A program made the position numbers and the translations under genes. Shown here one piece after another: positions 16,022-24,345 of a stretch of 64,000 nucleotides of DNA. The DNA comes from Hyalangium gracile (GTDB lineage Bacteria; Myxococcota; Myxococcia; Myxococcales; Myxococcaceae): assembly GCF_020103725.1 (NCBI RefSeq), contig NZ_JAHXBG010000004.1:124001-188000 (forward strand), in the 5' to 3' direction. The stretch's first letter is position 1. Each line of letters starts with the position of its first letter. The notes beneath the pieces are model-generated. The model had not been told where the DNA came from. It searched no databases and saw only the letters and a list, made by a program, of their open reading frames with translations.

Positions 16022-18519
16022 GACCCAAACCTCCCGCGCTCCCGGTCGTGGACGCGAGCCTGGGCTCGCTGCCGCCCGCCTCGTCCGTGGGTGACGTGAT
16101 GGTGGCCGCCGTGGCGGCCCTGGCGCCCCGCGATGGCAAGCACCTGGAGCGGCTCCTCGAGGTGGCCCGAGGCGTCTGCGGCGCGGACATGGTCCTGGCC
16201 TTGCGCCGCATCGATGCCGTCACCGTCTTCGAGCTCGCGGGCACTCCCCATCCGCGCCTGCCTGCCCTGGACGAGTCCATCTTCCGCGGCACGCTGGGCG
16301 CCACCGGCTGCTTCTTCTTCGAGCCCGGGCAGACGGCCGAGAGCGTCCCCGAGGCCCTCCAGGGCGCCACCGCCCTCGTGCCCTGGGAGTCAGTGGAAGC
16401 CCGGCAGGGGGCCATCCTCATCGTCCGCGCGGGCACCCGGGCCTTCTCCGCTTCGGAGCGACAGGTCCTCGAGGCCCTGGCGGCGCTGCTCAGCACCGTG
16501 GCCCGCGAGTGTGACCTGGAGCGCGCGACGGCCACGCTGCGCGTCCGCGTGGATGCCATCACCCATGCGCTGCCCTGCGGGCTCATCTTCCTGGACCAGA
16601 ACCACGCCGAGGCCTGGATCAACGGCCTGGCCGCGGCGCTGCTCGGCCTCTCCGAGGGACAGGTGCCTCCCCACGAGGTGGCCCTCTCCATGGCCGCGCT
16701 CCGCGAGCGCACCTCGAACCGCGAGGAGATCGACGCGCAGCTGGCTCAGCTGTTCCGTGGCGGCCAGCAGGAAATACGGGACATCCTCTGGCGCTTCCCG
16801 TCTCCCGGCCGTGTCTTCTCCGTCTCGTGCGTGCGCGCGAACCTGGGGCCGGCGCGGGGGCGGCTCTGGGTCTTCCTGGACGTCACCGAGTCCCAGCACA
16901 TGCTCGCCTCGCTGGCGGAGAAGAACCTGGCCCTCGAGGCGGCCCGCAGCGAGGCGGATGCGGCCAACACGGCCAAGTCCCAGTTCCTGGCCAACATGAG
17001 CCATGAGATACGCACGCCCATGAATGGCGTGCTCGGCGCCGCCCGGCTGCTGAAGGAGACTCCCCTGACGGAGCACCAGCGGGAGTACGCGGAGCTGATC
17101 CACACCAGCGGCGACTCGCTCCTGACGATCATCAACGACATCCTCGACTTCTCGAAGATCGAGGCCGGGGCGCTGGAGCTCGAGGTCCACCCGTTCTCCC
17201 TGCACCAGCTCGTCGACGAGTGCGTCAGCCTCCTGGCCCTCCAGGCCTCGGAGAAGGGGCTGTCCCTGCGTCACGAGGTGGATCCCCGCGTCCCCTCATC
17301 CCTCATGGGAGACAAGGCGCGGCTGCGGCAGATCCTCGTCAACCTGCTGGGCAACGCCGTCAAGTTCACCCAGAGCGGTGGCGTCGACGTCCAGATTTCC
17401 CGCGTGGACGAAGGCGGTGGGGAGTCGCCCTCCGCCGTGCGCCTGCGCATCACCGTGCGGGACACGGGCATCGGCATCTCCCCCGAGCGCATGGACCGGC
17501 TCTTCCGCTCGTTCAGCCAGGTGGACGCCTCCACGAGCCGCCACTACGGCGGCACGGGCCTGGGGCTCGCCATCAGCCAGCGGCTCGCCGGGTTGATGGG
17601 CGGCTCCATCCGCGTGGAGAGCACCGTGGGCAAGGGCTCGACGTTCACGCTCGATGTCTCACTGGAGCGCAGCGAGGAGGCCGCCGTCGAGGCGCATGAG
17701 GCGCTGGACTCCTCCCTGGGCGTCCGCAACCCCCTGCGCGTCCTGCTGGCGGAGGACAATCCCATCAACCAGAAGGTCACCCAGCACCTGTTCCAGCGCC
17801 TCGGCTACGAGGCCCAGGTGGTGGGCAGCGGGCAGGAGGCGCTCGCGGCGCTGGAGGCCGCCGCGTACGACGTCGTCTTCATGGACCTGCACATGCCTCA
17901 CATGGATGGGCTGAAGGCCTCGGAGTTGGTGCGCGCCGATCCACGGCGCTACGGGCGACCGCGCATCATCGCCATGACGGCGAGCGCCCTGCGCGGTGAT
18001 AGGGAGCGCTGCATCCGGGCGGGGATGGATGACTACCTGACCAAGCCCGTGGAGCCGGTGCGGCTCGTCGCGGCCCTGGAGAAGGCTCATGCCGCCAAGG
18101 TGGGCGGTCCTTCCGAGCCGATGGCGGAGTCGGAGCCCCTGGCAGAGGAGCGCCCTCGAGACGCGGCCGCTCTCCCTGCCTTCGAGGCGGTGGCCCTCCA
18201 GCGGTTGGGGCAGCTGGTCAGCGATGACCGGGCCAAGCTCGGCATGCTGGTCGGCTCCTTCCTGAGCAACTCCCTCCGCCACGTGGAGGCGATGCGCCAG
18301 GCCCTCTCGGAAGGGGCCCTGCAGACGTTGGCGGAGCACGCCCACAGCCTTCGCTCGAGCTCGGCGCTCTTTGGCGCCCGTCGGCTGTCGTTCCTGTGCG
18401 AGGAGCTGGAGCGGCTGGCTCCCCTGGGAGTGTCGGAACAGGTGACGCACCTGCAGGAGTCCGCGGAGCGGGCGTATGCCGAGGCCCGCCAGGCTCTCGA
18501 GGCCGCCATCTCCGCCTGA
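16018..18519 (+). CDS. PAS hybrid histidine kinase with receiver and HPt
   Basis: 833 residues, no membrane helix, so cytoplasmic. In order: a GAF-like domain (~40-175), PAS-like domain (~180-295; LPCGLIFLDQNHAEAWINGLA), HisKA with His329 in MSHEIRTPMNG, HATPase_c (NLLGNAVKF, DTGIGIS, GGTGLGLAIS), a receiver with Asp623 in VFMDLHMP, and a C-terminal HPt with His776 in HSLRSSSALFGA. A full internal phosphorelay is present, so the final receiver must be a separate protein not seen nearby. It is coupled (ATGA overlap) to RsbQ, suggesting the hydrolase makes or destroys a ligand sensed by the PAS domain. Confidence 0.93.
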   Translation: MRPKPPALPVVDASLGSLPPASSVGDVMVAAVAALAPRDGKHLERLLEVARGVCGADMVLALRRIDAVTVFELAGTPHPRLPALDESIFRGTLGATGCFFFEPGQTAESVPEALQGATALVPWESVEARQGAILIVRAGTRAFSASERQVLEALAALLSTVARECDLERATATLRVRVDAITHALPCGLIFLDQNHAEAWINGLAAALLGLSEGQVPPHEVALSMAALRERTSNREEIDAQLAQLFRGGQQEIRDILWRFPSPGRVFSVSCVRANLGPARGRLWVFLDVTESQHMLASLAEKNLALEAARSEADAANTAKSQFLANMSHEIRTPMNGVLGAARLLKETPLTEHQREYAELIHTSGDSLLTIINDILDFSKIEAGALELEVHPFSLHQLVDECVSLLALQASEKGLSLRHEVDPRVPSSLMGDKARLRQILVNLLGNAVKFTQSGGVDVQISRVDEGGGESPSAVRLRITVRDTGIGISPERMDRLFRSFSQVDASTSRHYGGTGLGLAISQRLAGLMGGSIRVESTVGKGSTFTLDVSLERSEEAAVEAHEALDSSLGVRNPLRVLLAEDNPINQKVTQHLFQRLGYEAQVVGSGQEALAALEAAAYDVVFMDLHMPHMDGLKASELVRADPRRYGRPRIIAMTASALRGDRERCIRAGMDDYLTKPVEPVRLVAALEKAHAAKVGGPSEPMAESEPLAEERPRDAAALPAFEAVALQRLGQLVSDDRAKLGMLVGSFLSNSLRHVEAMRQALSEGALQTLAEHAHSLRSSSALFGARRLSFLCEELERLAPLGVSEQVTHLQESAERAYAEARQALEAAISA

Positions 18520-18550
18520 GTCATTCCGAGGAGGCTCTTGCACCCTGGAG

Positions 18551-18710
18551 GCAGGCGCCCGTGCCAGGGGGACTGCCTGGCCAGGGAGGTGCCCTGTGCG
18601 GCGGAGCGGAGCCGAACTGGTATGACAGGCAGACCAGTTCGGCCAGTGTCCGGCGGGAGGGCGGGCCGGGCGCGGGTACGGACCCGGGCCCTGGGCCCGT
18701 TTCAGGTGGC
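18551..18710 (+). repeat. dispersed palindromic element, copy 2
   Basis: Copy 2 of the three-copy element, lying between the converging hybrid-kinase and MshEN genes; it fills most of that 243-bp gap. The palindrome has 11-bp perfect arms, GCCGAACTGGT (18611-18621) and ACCAGTTCGGC (18633-18643), with spacer ATGACAGGCAG. Compared with copy 1, each arm has gained one C or G in matching places, so the two sides co-vary. Flanking similarity to copy 1 spans roughly 140 bp. The position between convergent genes would also suit a transcription terminator, but no T-run follows either arm. Confidence 0.8.
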
Positions 18711-18762
18711 GAAGCCTCTTCGCGAGTCGTGAAACGCCTTCTTCGGACCTACCCGTCGCACG

Positions 18763-21663
18763 TCAGAGTGCGCCGAGCCTGCGAGCCCGGGCCGGATCCA
18801 CGGCGGCGGCTTCCCAGCGGCGCACGGCGGCCTCGCGCTCGGCCTCGGCCGCATCCGCGTAGTAGCCCAGGGTGTCGTTGAGGGCGCGGCTGAGCTCCTC
18901 GATGGCCGCCAGGCGCACGTCCAGCTCCTTGTGCCGCAGCGCCGCCACGAGCCAGTCCGCCCGCCGGCGCGTGCGGTTCTCCGCCCACCACGCCGTCCAC
19001 TGGCGCGGCTGCAGGCCGAAGGTGGCGCGGGTGATCTCCCGCAGCGCCTCGGCCGCGGCCTGGGCGCACATCTCGTCGTCGCTGCCGGTCAGGTTGATGA
19101 GGCCCTCGATGGCCTCCCGGTCATGCAGCGCGCCCAGCGCACGCGCCGCCAGCGAGCGCCGCAGCGGGTCGCGGTTGGCCAGCTCCTGGCGCAAGTCGCG
19201 CATCGCCGCGTCGAAGCGGGGCAGGTGCTTGAGCGCCGAGGCCGTCACGCGCGCCGCGCTGGAGATGTCCGGCTCGAGATCGAACAGGCCGCGCAGCACC
19301 CCGTCCACCAGCTCCACGTAGGGCAGGTTGCCGGCGGTCAGCAGCGCGAAGTAGCGCGTGTCCGGATCGCCCGAGTCCAGCAGGGGCGCCAGCATCTGCG
19401 CCGCGGGACGACCCAGCCGGGACAGCGCCGCGGGGATGGGACCCAGCTCGTCCGCCTCGGGCAGCTCCACCACGGGCAGGCGGCTCCAGGCCGTGGGGCC
19501 GGGGAAGTTCGCGGCGAGCACTCGCGCGCTGGCCTCGGGCGTGCGGGCCAGCTCCGCCATCGCGCTGGCGCGCTGGGCGGCGTCCGGGCCCGTGAGGCGC
19601 TTGATGAGCGGCGCGAAGTCCGGAGGCGGGCGCTCCTCGCTCATCACCTGCGGCGGCATCGTCGCGGCGCGGCCCAGCGTGCCACTGGCGCGGCCGAAGA
19701 ACGGGCTCCACCCCAGGCCCGCCACCGCCGCGGGCGAGGGCACCGCCGTGCCGAACGTGGGCGTGGCCTCGGGGGGCTCCGTGGTGCCGCGCAGCTCCGT
19801 CACGCGCTGCTTGCGGAAGAGGATGAGCTCCTGGAAGGCGCTCGGCAGGTCCTGGCAGAAGAGGATGAAGTCCGACAGGCGGCGCTGGCTGATGGGCTTC
19901 TGGCCGCAGTCGCCGTACACCAGCGCCACGAGCCGGCCGCGCACCTCCACCGGGTAGAGGAAGACGGTGCGCGGCACCTGCCGGCCGAACAGCTCCACGT
20001 AGTGCTTGCTGAGCGCGTCCGGCGGCAGCGGACCGGCATAGCTGCCACGGGTGACGGCCACGGTGCGGAAGACGCTGCTGGCGTCGAGCGGGATGGACAC
20101 CTGCGAGAGCGGCTCGCCCGTCATGCCATCGCCGCGCGCCTCCCAGCCTCCCGCCGCGCCGCGGAGGATGGCGAACGCGGCCACATAGTCGAACGTGCGG
20201 CGGCCGAAGCGCAGGGCCACGTCGATGAGGCGATCCCTGTCCCGGGTCGCGTCCTTCAGCGCGGCGCGCGCCTGGGCCAGCGTCCAGTCCGGCACGTCCT
20301 GGCCAGGGGCCGGCGCGGCGGGCTTCGGAGGCTGAGCCTGAGGCGCCCCGGGAGCCAGCGAGGTGATGGGGACGGGCGTGGCCACCGGAGGCCCACCCGC
20401 CGGTGCCGCTGGAGCCGAGGGAGCCGTGGGAGTCCCCGCGCGAGCCTGGGCCGCGGCGGGCCTGGGCCCTTGCGCCGCGGAGGCCGTGGGCGCCGTCGGA
20501 GCGGGGAGGGGGAAGTCCGGCTGGGTCGGCGTCCGGCGCGCGGGAGGAACGGCCGGCGCGGGATTGCTGAAGACGAGGAACTGCGGCTCCTTGGGAATGA
20601 CGGGAGCGGGCGCGGGCGTGGGCGCGGAGCGCTGCGGCGGATTCGAGGCGCCGGGTTGCACCGGGGGCGTGGGCGGCGTGGCGGCCCCGGCGGGCGGAGC
20701 CGGAGGCCGCTGAGCGACCGGAGCCTGGGGGGCCGGCATGTTGAGGCGCAGCGGCTCCCGTGTGTAGGCCGGAGGCGGTACGGAGGCGGCAGCAGGGGGC
20801 TGCGCGGCCGGGCGCGTGTTCGCCTGCGCCTGCGAAGGAGCCTGTGGAGCCTTGGCCTGGGCGGGAGCCTGAGGCGGGGCGGGAGCCTGGGGCGCGGCGC
20901 TCGCCGGGGCACTGGCCGGCATGTTGAGGCGCAGCGGCGCCCGGGTATAGGCCGGGGGCGGAACCGAGCTGGCCGCGGGCGGCGCGGGCGCAGGCGCGGC
21001 GGCGGCCGGGGCGCTCTCGTTCTTCTTCCCATCGATGGGAAGCGGCTCCGCGGCCACCGAGCGCGCCAGCCTCTCCACCATGGCGGGCGTGAGCGAGCCT
21101 TCGTCGTCCTCCAGGGCCTCGGGCGGAGGCGGTGGAGGACCCGAGGGCGCGGCCGCCGCGGCGGGTGCGGGCGCTGGAGCCGGCGCCGCGGGCTTTCCGT
21201 TGAGGATGGCGATGAGGTTGGCGAAGCGCTCGGGCAGCGGCTGCTTGTAGACGGCGGCCACCCACTCGCGGACTCGCGCCTCGGTGGCCACCCAGAGCTC
21301 CAGGGGCTTTCCGAGGAGGAACCCCACCTCGTCCAGCTCCTTGCGCGGCACCGGGAAGCCGCACGCCACATGGAGCGTGTTGCCGTCGAGCGACAGCGGC
21401 ACCACGCACAGCCGCTCGGCGATCTTCGGAGGGATGAAGGTGGCGACCTCGGCGTTGGGCTCGAAGTCCGCCAGGTTCACCGGACGGAAGCCGGAGGCCT
21501 CGCCCAGCAGCGCGAGCAGGTCGGCCTCATGCAGCTTCCCCGTCTCCAGCAGCGCGGTGTCGATCAGCCCGCCGCGCGCCTGCTGCTGGCGCAAGGCGGC
21601 ATCCACCGTCTCCTGGGGGAGGAGGCCGCGCGCAACCAGGAGCTGGGCGAGTCGGGCAGGCAT
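18763..21663 (-). CDS. MshEN-GAF-HEAT repeat protein
   Basis: 966 residues. Residues 1-160 match the MshEN/GspE N-terminal domain (LLVARGLLPQETVDAALRQQ...LIDTALLE...LLGEASGFRPVNL), a fold that in some family members binds c-di-GMP and is usually joined to type II/IV secretion ATPases. About 310 residues of Ala/Pro-rich linker follow, containing a repeated PPPAYTR-PLRLNMPA motif. A GAF-like domain (~475-640) has HYVELFGRQVPRTVFLYPVEVRGRLVALVYGDCG. The last ~250 residues are HEAT-like repeats. There is no ATPase domain, so this is not GspE itself. It may be a regulatory or scaffold protein in surface motility or secretion; that is inference. Confidence 0.75.
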   Translation of the reverse strand: MPARLAQLLVARGLLPQETVDAALRQQQARGGLIDTALLETGKLHEADLLALLGEASGFRPVNLADFEPNAEVATFIPPKIAERLCVVPLSLDGNTLHVACGFPVPRKELDEVGFLLGKPLELWVATEARVREWVAAVYKQPLPERFANLIAILNGKPAAPAPAPAPAAAAAPSGPPPPPPEALEDDEGSLTPAMVERLARSVAAEPLPIDGKKNESAPAAAAPAPAPPAASSVPPPAYTRAPLRLNMPASAPASAAPQAPAPPQAPAQAKAPQAPSQAQANTRPAAQPPAAASVPPPAYTREPLRLNMPAPQAPVAQRPPAPPAGAATPPTPPVQPGASNPPQRSAPTPAPAPVIPKEPQFLVFSNPAPAVPPARRTPTQPDFPLPAPTAPTASAAQGPRPAAAQARAGTPTAPSAPAAPAGGPPVATPVPITSLAPGAPQAQPPKPAAPAPGQDVPDWTLAQARAALKDATRDRDRLIDVALRFGRRTFDYVAAFAILRGAAGGWEARGDGMTGEPLSQVSIPLDASSVFRTVAVTRGSYAGPLPPDALSKHYVELFGRQVPRTVFLYPVEVRGRLVALVYGDCGQKPISQRRLSDFILFCQDLPSAFQELILFRKQRVTELRGTTEPPEATPTFGTAVPSPAAVAGLGWSPFFGRASGTLGRAATMPPQVMSEERPPPDFAPLIKRLTGPDAAQRASAMAELARTPEASARVLAANFPGPTAWSRLPVVELPEADELGPIPAALSRLGRPAAQMLAPLLDSGDPDTRYFALLTAGNLPYVELVDGVLRGLFDLEPDISSAARVTASALKHLPRFDAAMRDLRQELANRDPLRRSLAARALGALHDREAIEGLINLTGSDDEMCAQAAAEALREITRATFGLQPRQWTAWWAENRTRRRADWLVAALRHKELDVRLAAIEELSRALNDTLGYYADAAEAEREAAVRRWEAAAVDPARARRLGAL

Positions 21664-21715
21664 GGGAGCCGCGGCATCTTACGGCCACGGCCGCAAGGCA
21701 CAATGACGGTGTGGA

Positions 21716-23023
21716 TCAGCTCGGTTGAATGACGAAGGTGGACGTCAGCTTGTCATGAAGCGTCTGGCCGCGCCTGTCGAACAGCGCCATCCAGAACCCC
21801 CCCAGGAACAGCCCGAAGGAGAGGACGGAGAGCAGCGCCCGGATGATGGCGCGTGTAGGCGCGGGAGCCACGCCGTGGGTGTCCACGAGCCGCAGCCCCA
21901 GCAGGAGCCGGCCGAGCGTCCGTCCGTTCCACAGAAAGGCCGCCACGGCGCAATACACCGTCGCCAGCACCAGCAACAGGATGATACCGGGCAGCAGCAC
22001 CGACTTCAGCGCGTGCAGCCACGCGGCCACCGAGTCCAGCTCGGTGAGCCCCTGGGAGGACGGGGCCTTCACCCCCGCGATGGACGAGGCCAGGGTGATG
22101 TAGAGGAAGGCCACGCCCACCAGGGCGGCCGTGTCGATGGTGAAGGAGAGCAGCCGGCGCCAGAGCGAGGCCGGGCGCGCGTGGAGCTCCTGCACTCCCG
22201 AGTCGGCCTTGGCCACGCCGCTGGTCCGGGCGCGCGGCTGCGCCTCCGGAGCGACGGTGGGGTGGGGAAGGCGCGGCGTCAGCTGCTCGTCTCCGGAGAG
22301 CGCTCCCGGAGCGGGAGGCACGGGCAGCCGCGAGGGCGGCGAGAACGTCACCACCGAGACGGGAGCGGGGTGCTGACGGGAGCCCGTGCCGGGCTCGGCC
22401 GCCAGGGGTGGAGCGTGCGAGGGCTCGGAGGGCGTGGGCAGCTCCGCCCGCTGCGCCGGGCTCGCCATGGCCGAGCGGGACTCCGAGGCCGGCGGGGGCG
22501 CGAAGGGCGGATGCCCGGGAGCGGTCGAATCCGGATCATCGGACACCGGCTGCGCCGGGGGCGCCGAGGCCTGGACTCCGGGGCGCGGCACGGGTGGCGG
22601 GGCCGCGGCGGCCTGAGGCGCCGGGGAAGGCACGGGGAGCCGCTGCGGCGGAGGCATGGCCTGGGCCGCCGGCATCGGCGGTGGCACCGGGAGCCGCTGG
22701 GCGGGAGGCTGCGGCGCCACCTGGGCCTGGGAGCCGAGCGGCGGCGTCTGGGTGCGAGGCGCCGGAGCCGCGGCGGGACGGGCGGGTGTCATCCCCGGGG
22801 GCGTCATCGGGCCGCGCGCCAGGTCCGCGAAGCTGGGGACGGCGGGCTCGGTGACGGCCGGGGTGCGCTCCGGAGTCTTCCGCCTGTCGATGTGGATGTC
22901 CTTGTCGAGCAGGCTGGGCACGGCGGTATGGCCCGGCAGCGTGTCGGCGGCGGCAGCGGCGGCGCAAGCGGGGCACTCGCCCACGGGCGGCAGGGCGGCT
23001 CCGCATTTCAGGCACTTGGACAA
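21716..23023 (-). CDS. zinc-ribbon RDD-family membrane protein
   Basis: 435 residues. The N-terminus is a four-Cys zinc ribbon (MSKCLKCGAALPPVGECPAC). Then comes ~260 residues of Pro/Ala-rich disordered linker, and finally an RDD domain: LWRRLLSFTIDTAALVGVAFL, a second helix pair around LLPGIILLLVLATVY, WNGRTLGRLLLGLRLVD and a closing FDRRGQTLHDKLTSTFVI. RDD proteins are small inner-membrane proteins, some of which act in ion transport. The tethered zinc ribbon facing the cytoplasm points to a regulatory or recruiting role. It lies 52 bp upstream of the MshEN protein gene on the same strand, so the two are probably co-transcribed. Confidence 0.88.
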   Translation of the reverse strand: MSKCLKCGAALPPVGECPACAAAAAADTLPGHTAVPSLLDKDIHIDRRKTPERTPAVTEPAVPSFADLARGPMTPPGMTPARPAAAPAPRTQTPPLGSQAQVAPQPPAQRLPVPPPMPAAQAMPPPQRLPVPSPAPQAAAAPPPVPRPGVQASAPPAQPVSDDPDSTAPGHPPFAPPPASESRSAMASPAQRAELPTPSEPSHAPPLAAEPGTGSRQHPAPVSVVTFSPPSRLPVPPAPGALSGDEQLTPRLPHPTVAPEAQPRARTSGVAKADSGVQELHARPASLWRRLLSFTIDTAALVGVAFLYITLASSIAGVKAPSSQGLTELDSVAAWLHALKSVLLPGIILLLVLATVYCAVAAFLWNGRTLGRLLLGLRLVDTHGVAPAPTRAIIRALLSVLSFGLFLGGFWMALFDRRGQTLHDKLTSTFVIQPS

Positions 23024-23091
23024 CGGTTCCTCCAGGCAGCGGCGGCAGGTGCTACATGAAAGGACGTCCCCGCGCCTGGGGCAAGAAAAGC

Positions 23092-23137
23092 GCGAGCCCC
23101 CGCCGGCTCCTTGGTTGAGGAACCGTCAGGGGCTCGC
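23092..23137 (-). terminator. rho-independent terminator after the GlsB/YeaQ gene
   Basis: A 9-bp stem, GCGAGCCCC (23092-23100) with GGGGCTCGC (23129-23137), encloses an inner GGTT/AACC hairpin. Read on the minus strand, the stem is followed at once by GCTTTTCTTG, giving the T-run needed. It lies 52 bp past the stop of the GlsB/YeaQ gene and before the RDD gene, so it should separate the two transcripts. Confidence 0.75.
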
Positions 23138-23189
23138 CCCCCTCCGTCACTCCGTTCGTTCGGGACACGACGTGTGGGGTACCTCACAC

Positions 23190-23456
23190 TCAGGCATGGA
23201 TGCGGCGTCGACCCGCGGCTCCCACCAACAGGAGCACGACGATGGAGCCCACCACGGACATCAGGATCCCGGTCGGGTGCAGATCGAAGAGGCGGCCATC
23301 CCGAGCGAAGAGCGAGCCGATGAGGCCGCCGACGAGCGAGCCGACCATGCCCATCAGGGTGGTGGCCAGCAGCCCCATGCTCTGACGACCCGGCAGGATG
23401 GCGCGAGCAATGAGACCCGCGATGAGACCAATGATGATGAACGCAATGATACCCAT
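23190..23456 (-). CDS. GlsB/YeaQ/YmgE family membrane protein
   Basis: 88 residues with three hydrophobic helices: MGIIAFIIIGLIAGLIARAIL, TTLMGMVGSLVGGLIGSLF and GILMSVVGSIVVLLLVGAA. The GLIAGLIAR...PG motif and length match the transglycosylase-associated / GlsB/YeaQ family, small inner-membrane proteins tied to general stress responses. An AGGAGAA site precedes the ATG. It stands alone between its own 110-bp upstream gap and a strong downstream terminator, so it is probably a single-gene transcript. The exact role of the family is unclear. Confidence 0.9.
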   Translation of the reverse strand: MGIIAFIIIGLIAGLIARAILPGRQSMGLLATTLMGMVGSLVGGLIGSLFARDGRLFDLHPTGILMSVVGSIVVLLLVGAAGRRRIHA

Positions 23457-23567
23457 GGAAAGGTTCTCCTGTTCGGTGGGGCCGTAGTGGCCCCGGACGC
23501 AGGAAACGTAGGAATGCCGAGATGGGGGCGGCAGCCGGGGTAGGACGAGCGCCTGCCTCCCTGGCTG

Positions 23568-24302
23568 CTACCCGAGTTCCCCATCCAGGTGGGCCATTAC
23601 CGCGAGTGCGGCCAGCGCCGCCGTCTCCGTGCGGAGGATGCGCGCGCCCAGGCTGACGCCTCGAGCTCCCAGCGCCACGAGCGCGGCCACCTCCTCCCGC
23701 GCGAGCCCTCCCTCCGGGCCGACCACCAGCGCCACCGGAGCTCCGGGCGCGCAGGCGCGGAAGGCCTCGCCGAGCGGCACTGCCGTCTCCTCCTCGTCCA
23801 GCACCAGCAGCGCCGTGCCGGGCGTGAGCGCTCGCGCGGCCTCCAGCAGCGGCTGGGGCGTGTGCACCCGGGGCACGTCGTTGCGCCGGCACTGGCGCGC
23901 CGCCTCCTCGACGATCTTCGTCCACCGAGCGGTGCGCTCCTCGGCGCGCCTGGGCTCCAGCTTCACCACGCTGCGGGCGGTGGCCACGGGGTAGAAGGCG
24001 GCGGCGCCGAGCTCGGTGCCCTTCTGGAGGACCCATTCGAGCTTGTCGCCCTTGGGCAGCCCCTGCACCACGCTCACCGCGCGGCGGGGCGGCGCGCTCC
24101 GGGTCGGCCCGAGCGAGAGGTGGACCTCCTGAGCGTCCACGCGGGTGACGCGCGCATCGAAGGCGCGGCCCGTGCCGTCGAACACCTCCAGCGTGGCGCC
24201 CTCGCCGAGCCGCAGGACATGGAGCAGGTAGTGGCGGCGATCGCCGGTGAGCACCAGCTCGGCGGGAGGTGTCTCCGGGACGGGGGCGAAGAGGCGGACC
24301 AC
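23568..24302 (-). CDS. rsmE: 16S rRNA m3U1498 methyltransferase RsmE
   Basis: 244 residues, the usual family length. The N-terminal PUA-like part (LTGDRRHYLLHVLRL) leads into a SPOUT methyltransferase domain with KGDKLEWVLQKGTELG, EEAARQC.RN.VP, GPEGGLAREEV and the trefoil-knot end LGARILRTETAALAALAV. RsmE methylates N3 of U1498 in 16S rRNA using S-adenosylmethionine. It lies directly downstream of the GntR-type gene on the same strand (43-bp gap), which may just be chance. No sign of damage. Confidence 0.95.
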   Translation of the reverse strand: MVRLFAPVPETPPAELVLTGDRRHYLLHVLRLGEGATLEVFDGTGRAFDARVTRVDAQEVHLSLGPTRSAPPRRAVSVVQGLPKGDKLEWVLQKGTELGAAAFYPVATARSVVKLEPRRAEERTARWTKIVEEAARQCRRNDVPRVHTPQPLLEAARALTPGTALLVLDEEETAVPLGEAFRACAPGAPVALVVGPEGGLAREEVAALVALGARGVSLGARILRTETAALAALAVMAHLDGELG

Positions 24303-24345
24303 GCGAGGGTTCCTTCCATGGGAGTGGGCGGGCTGCCACCGGAGT

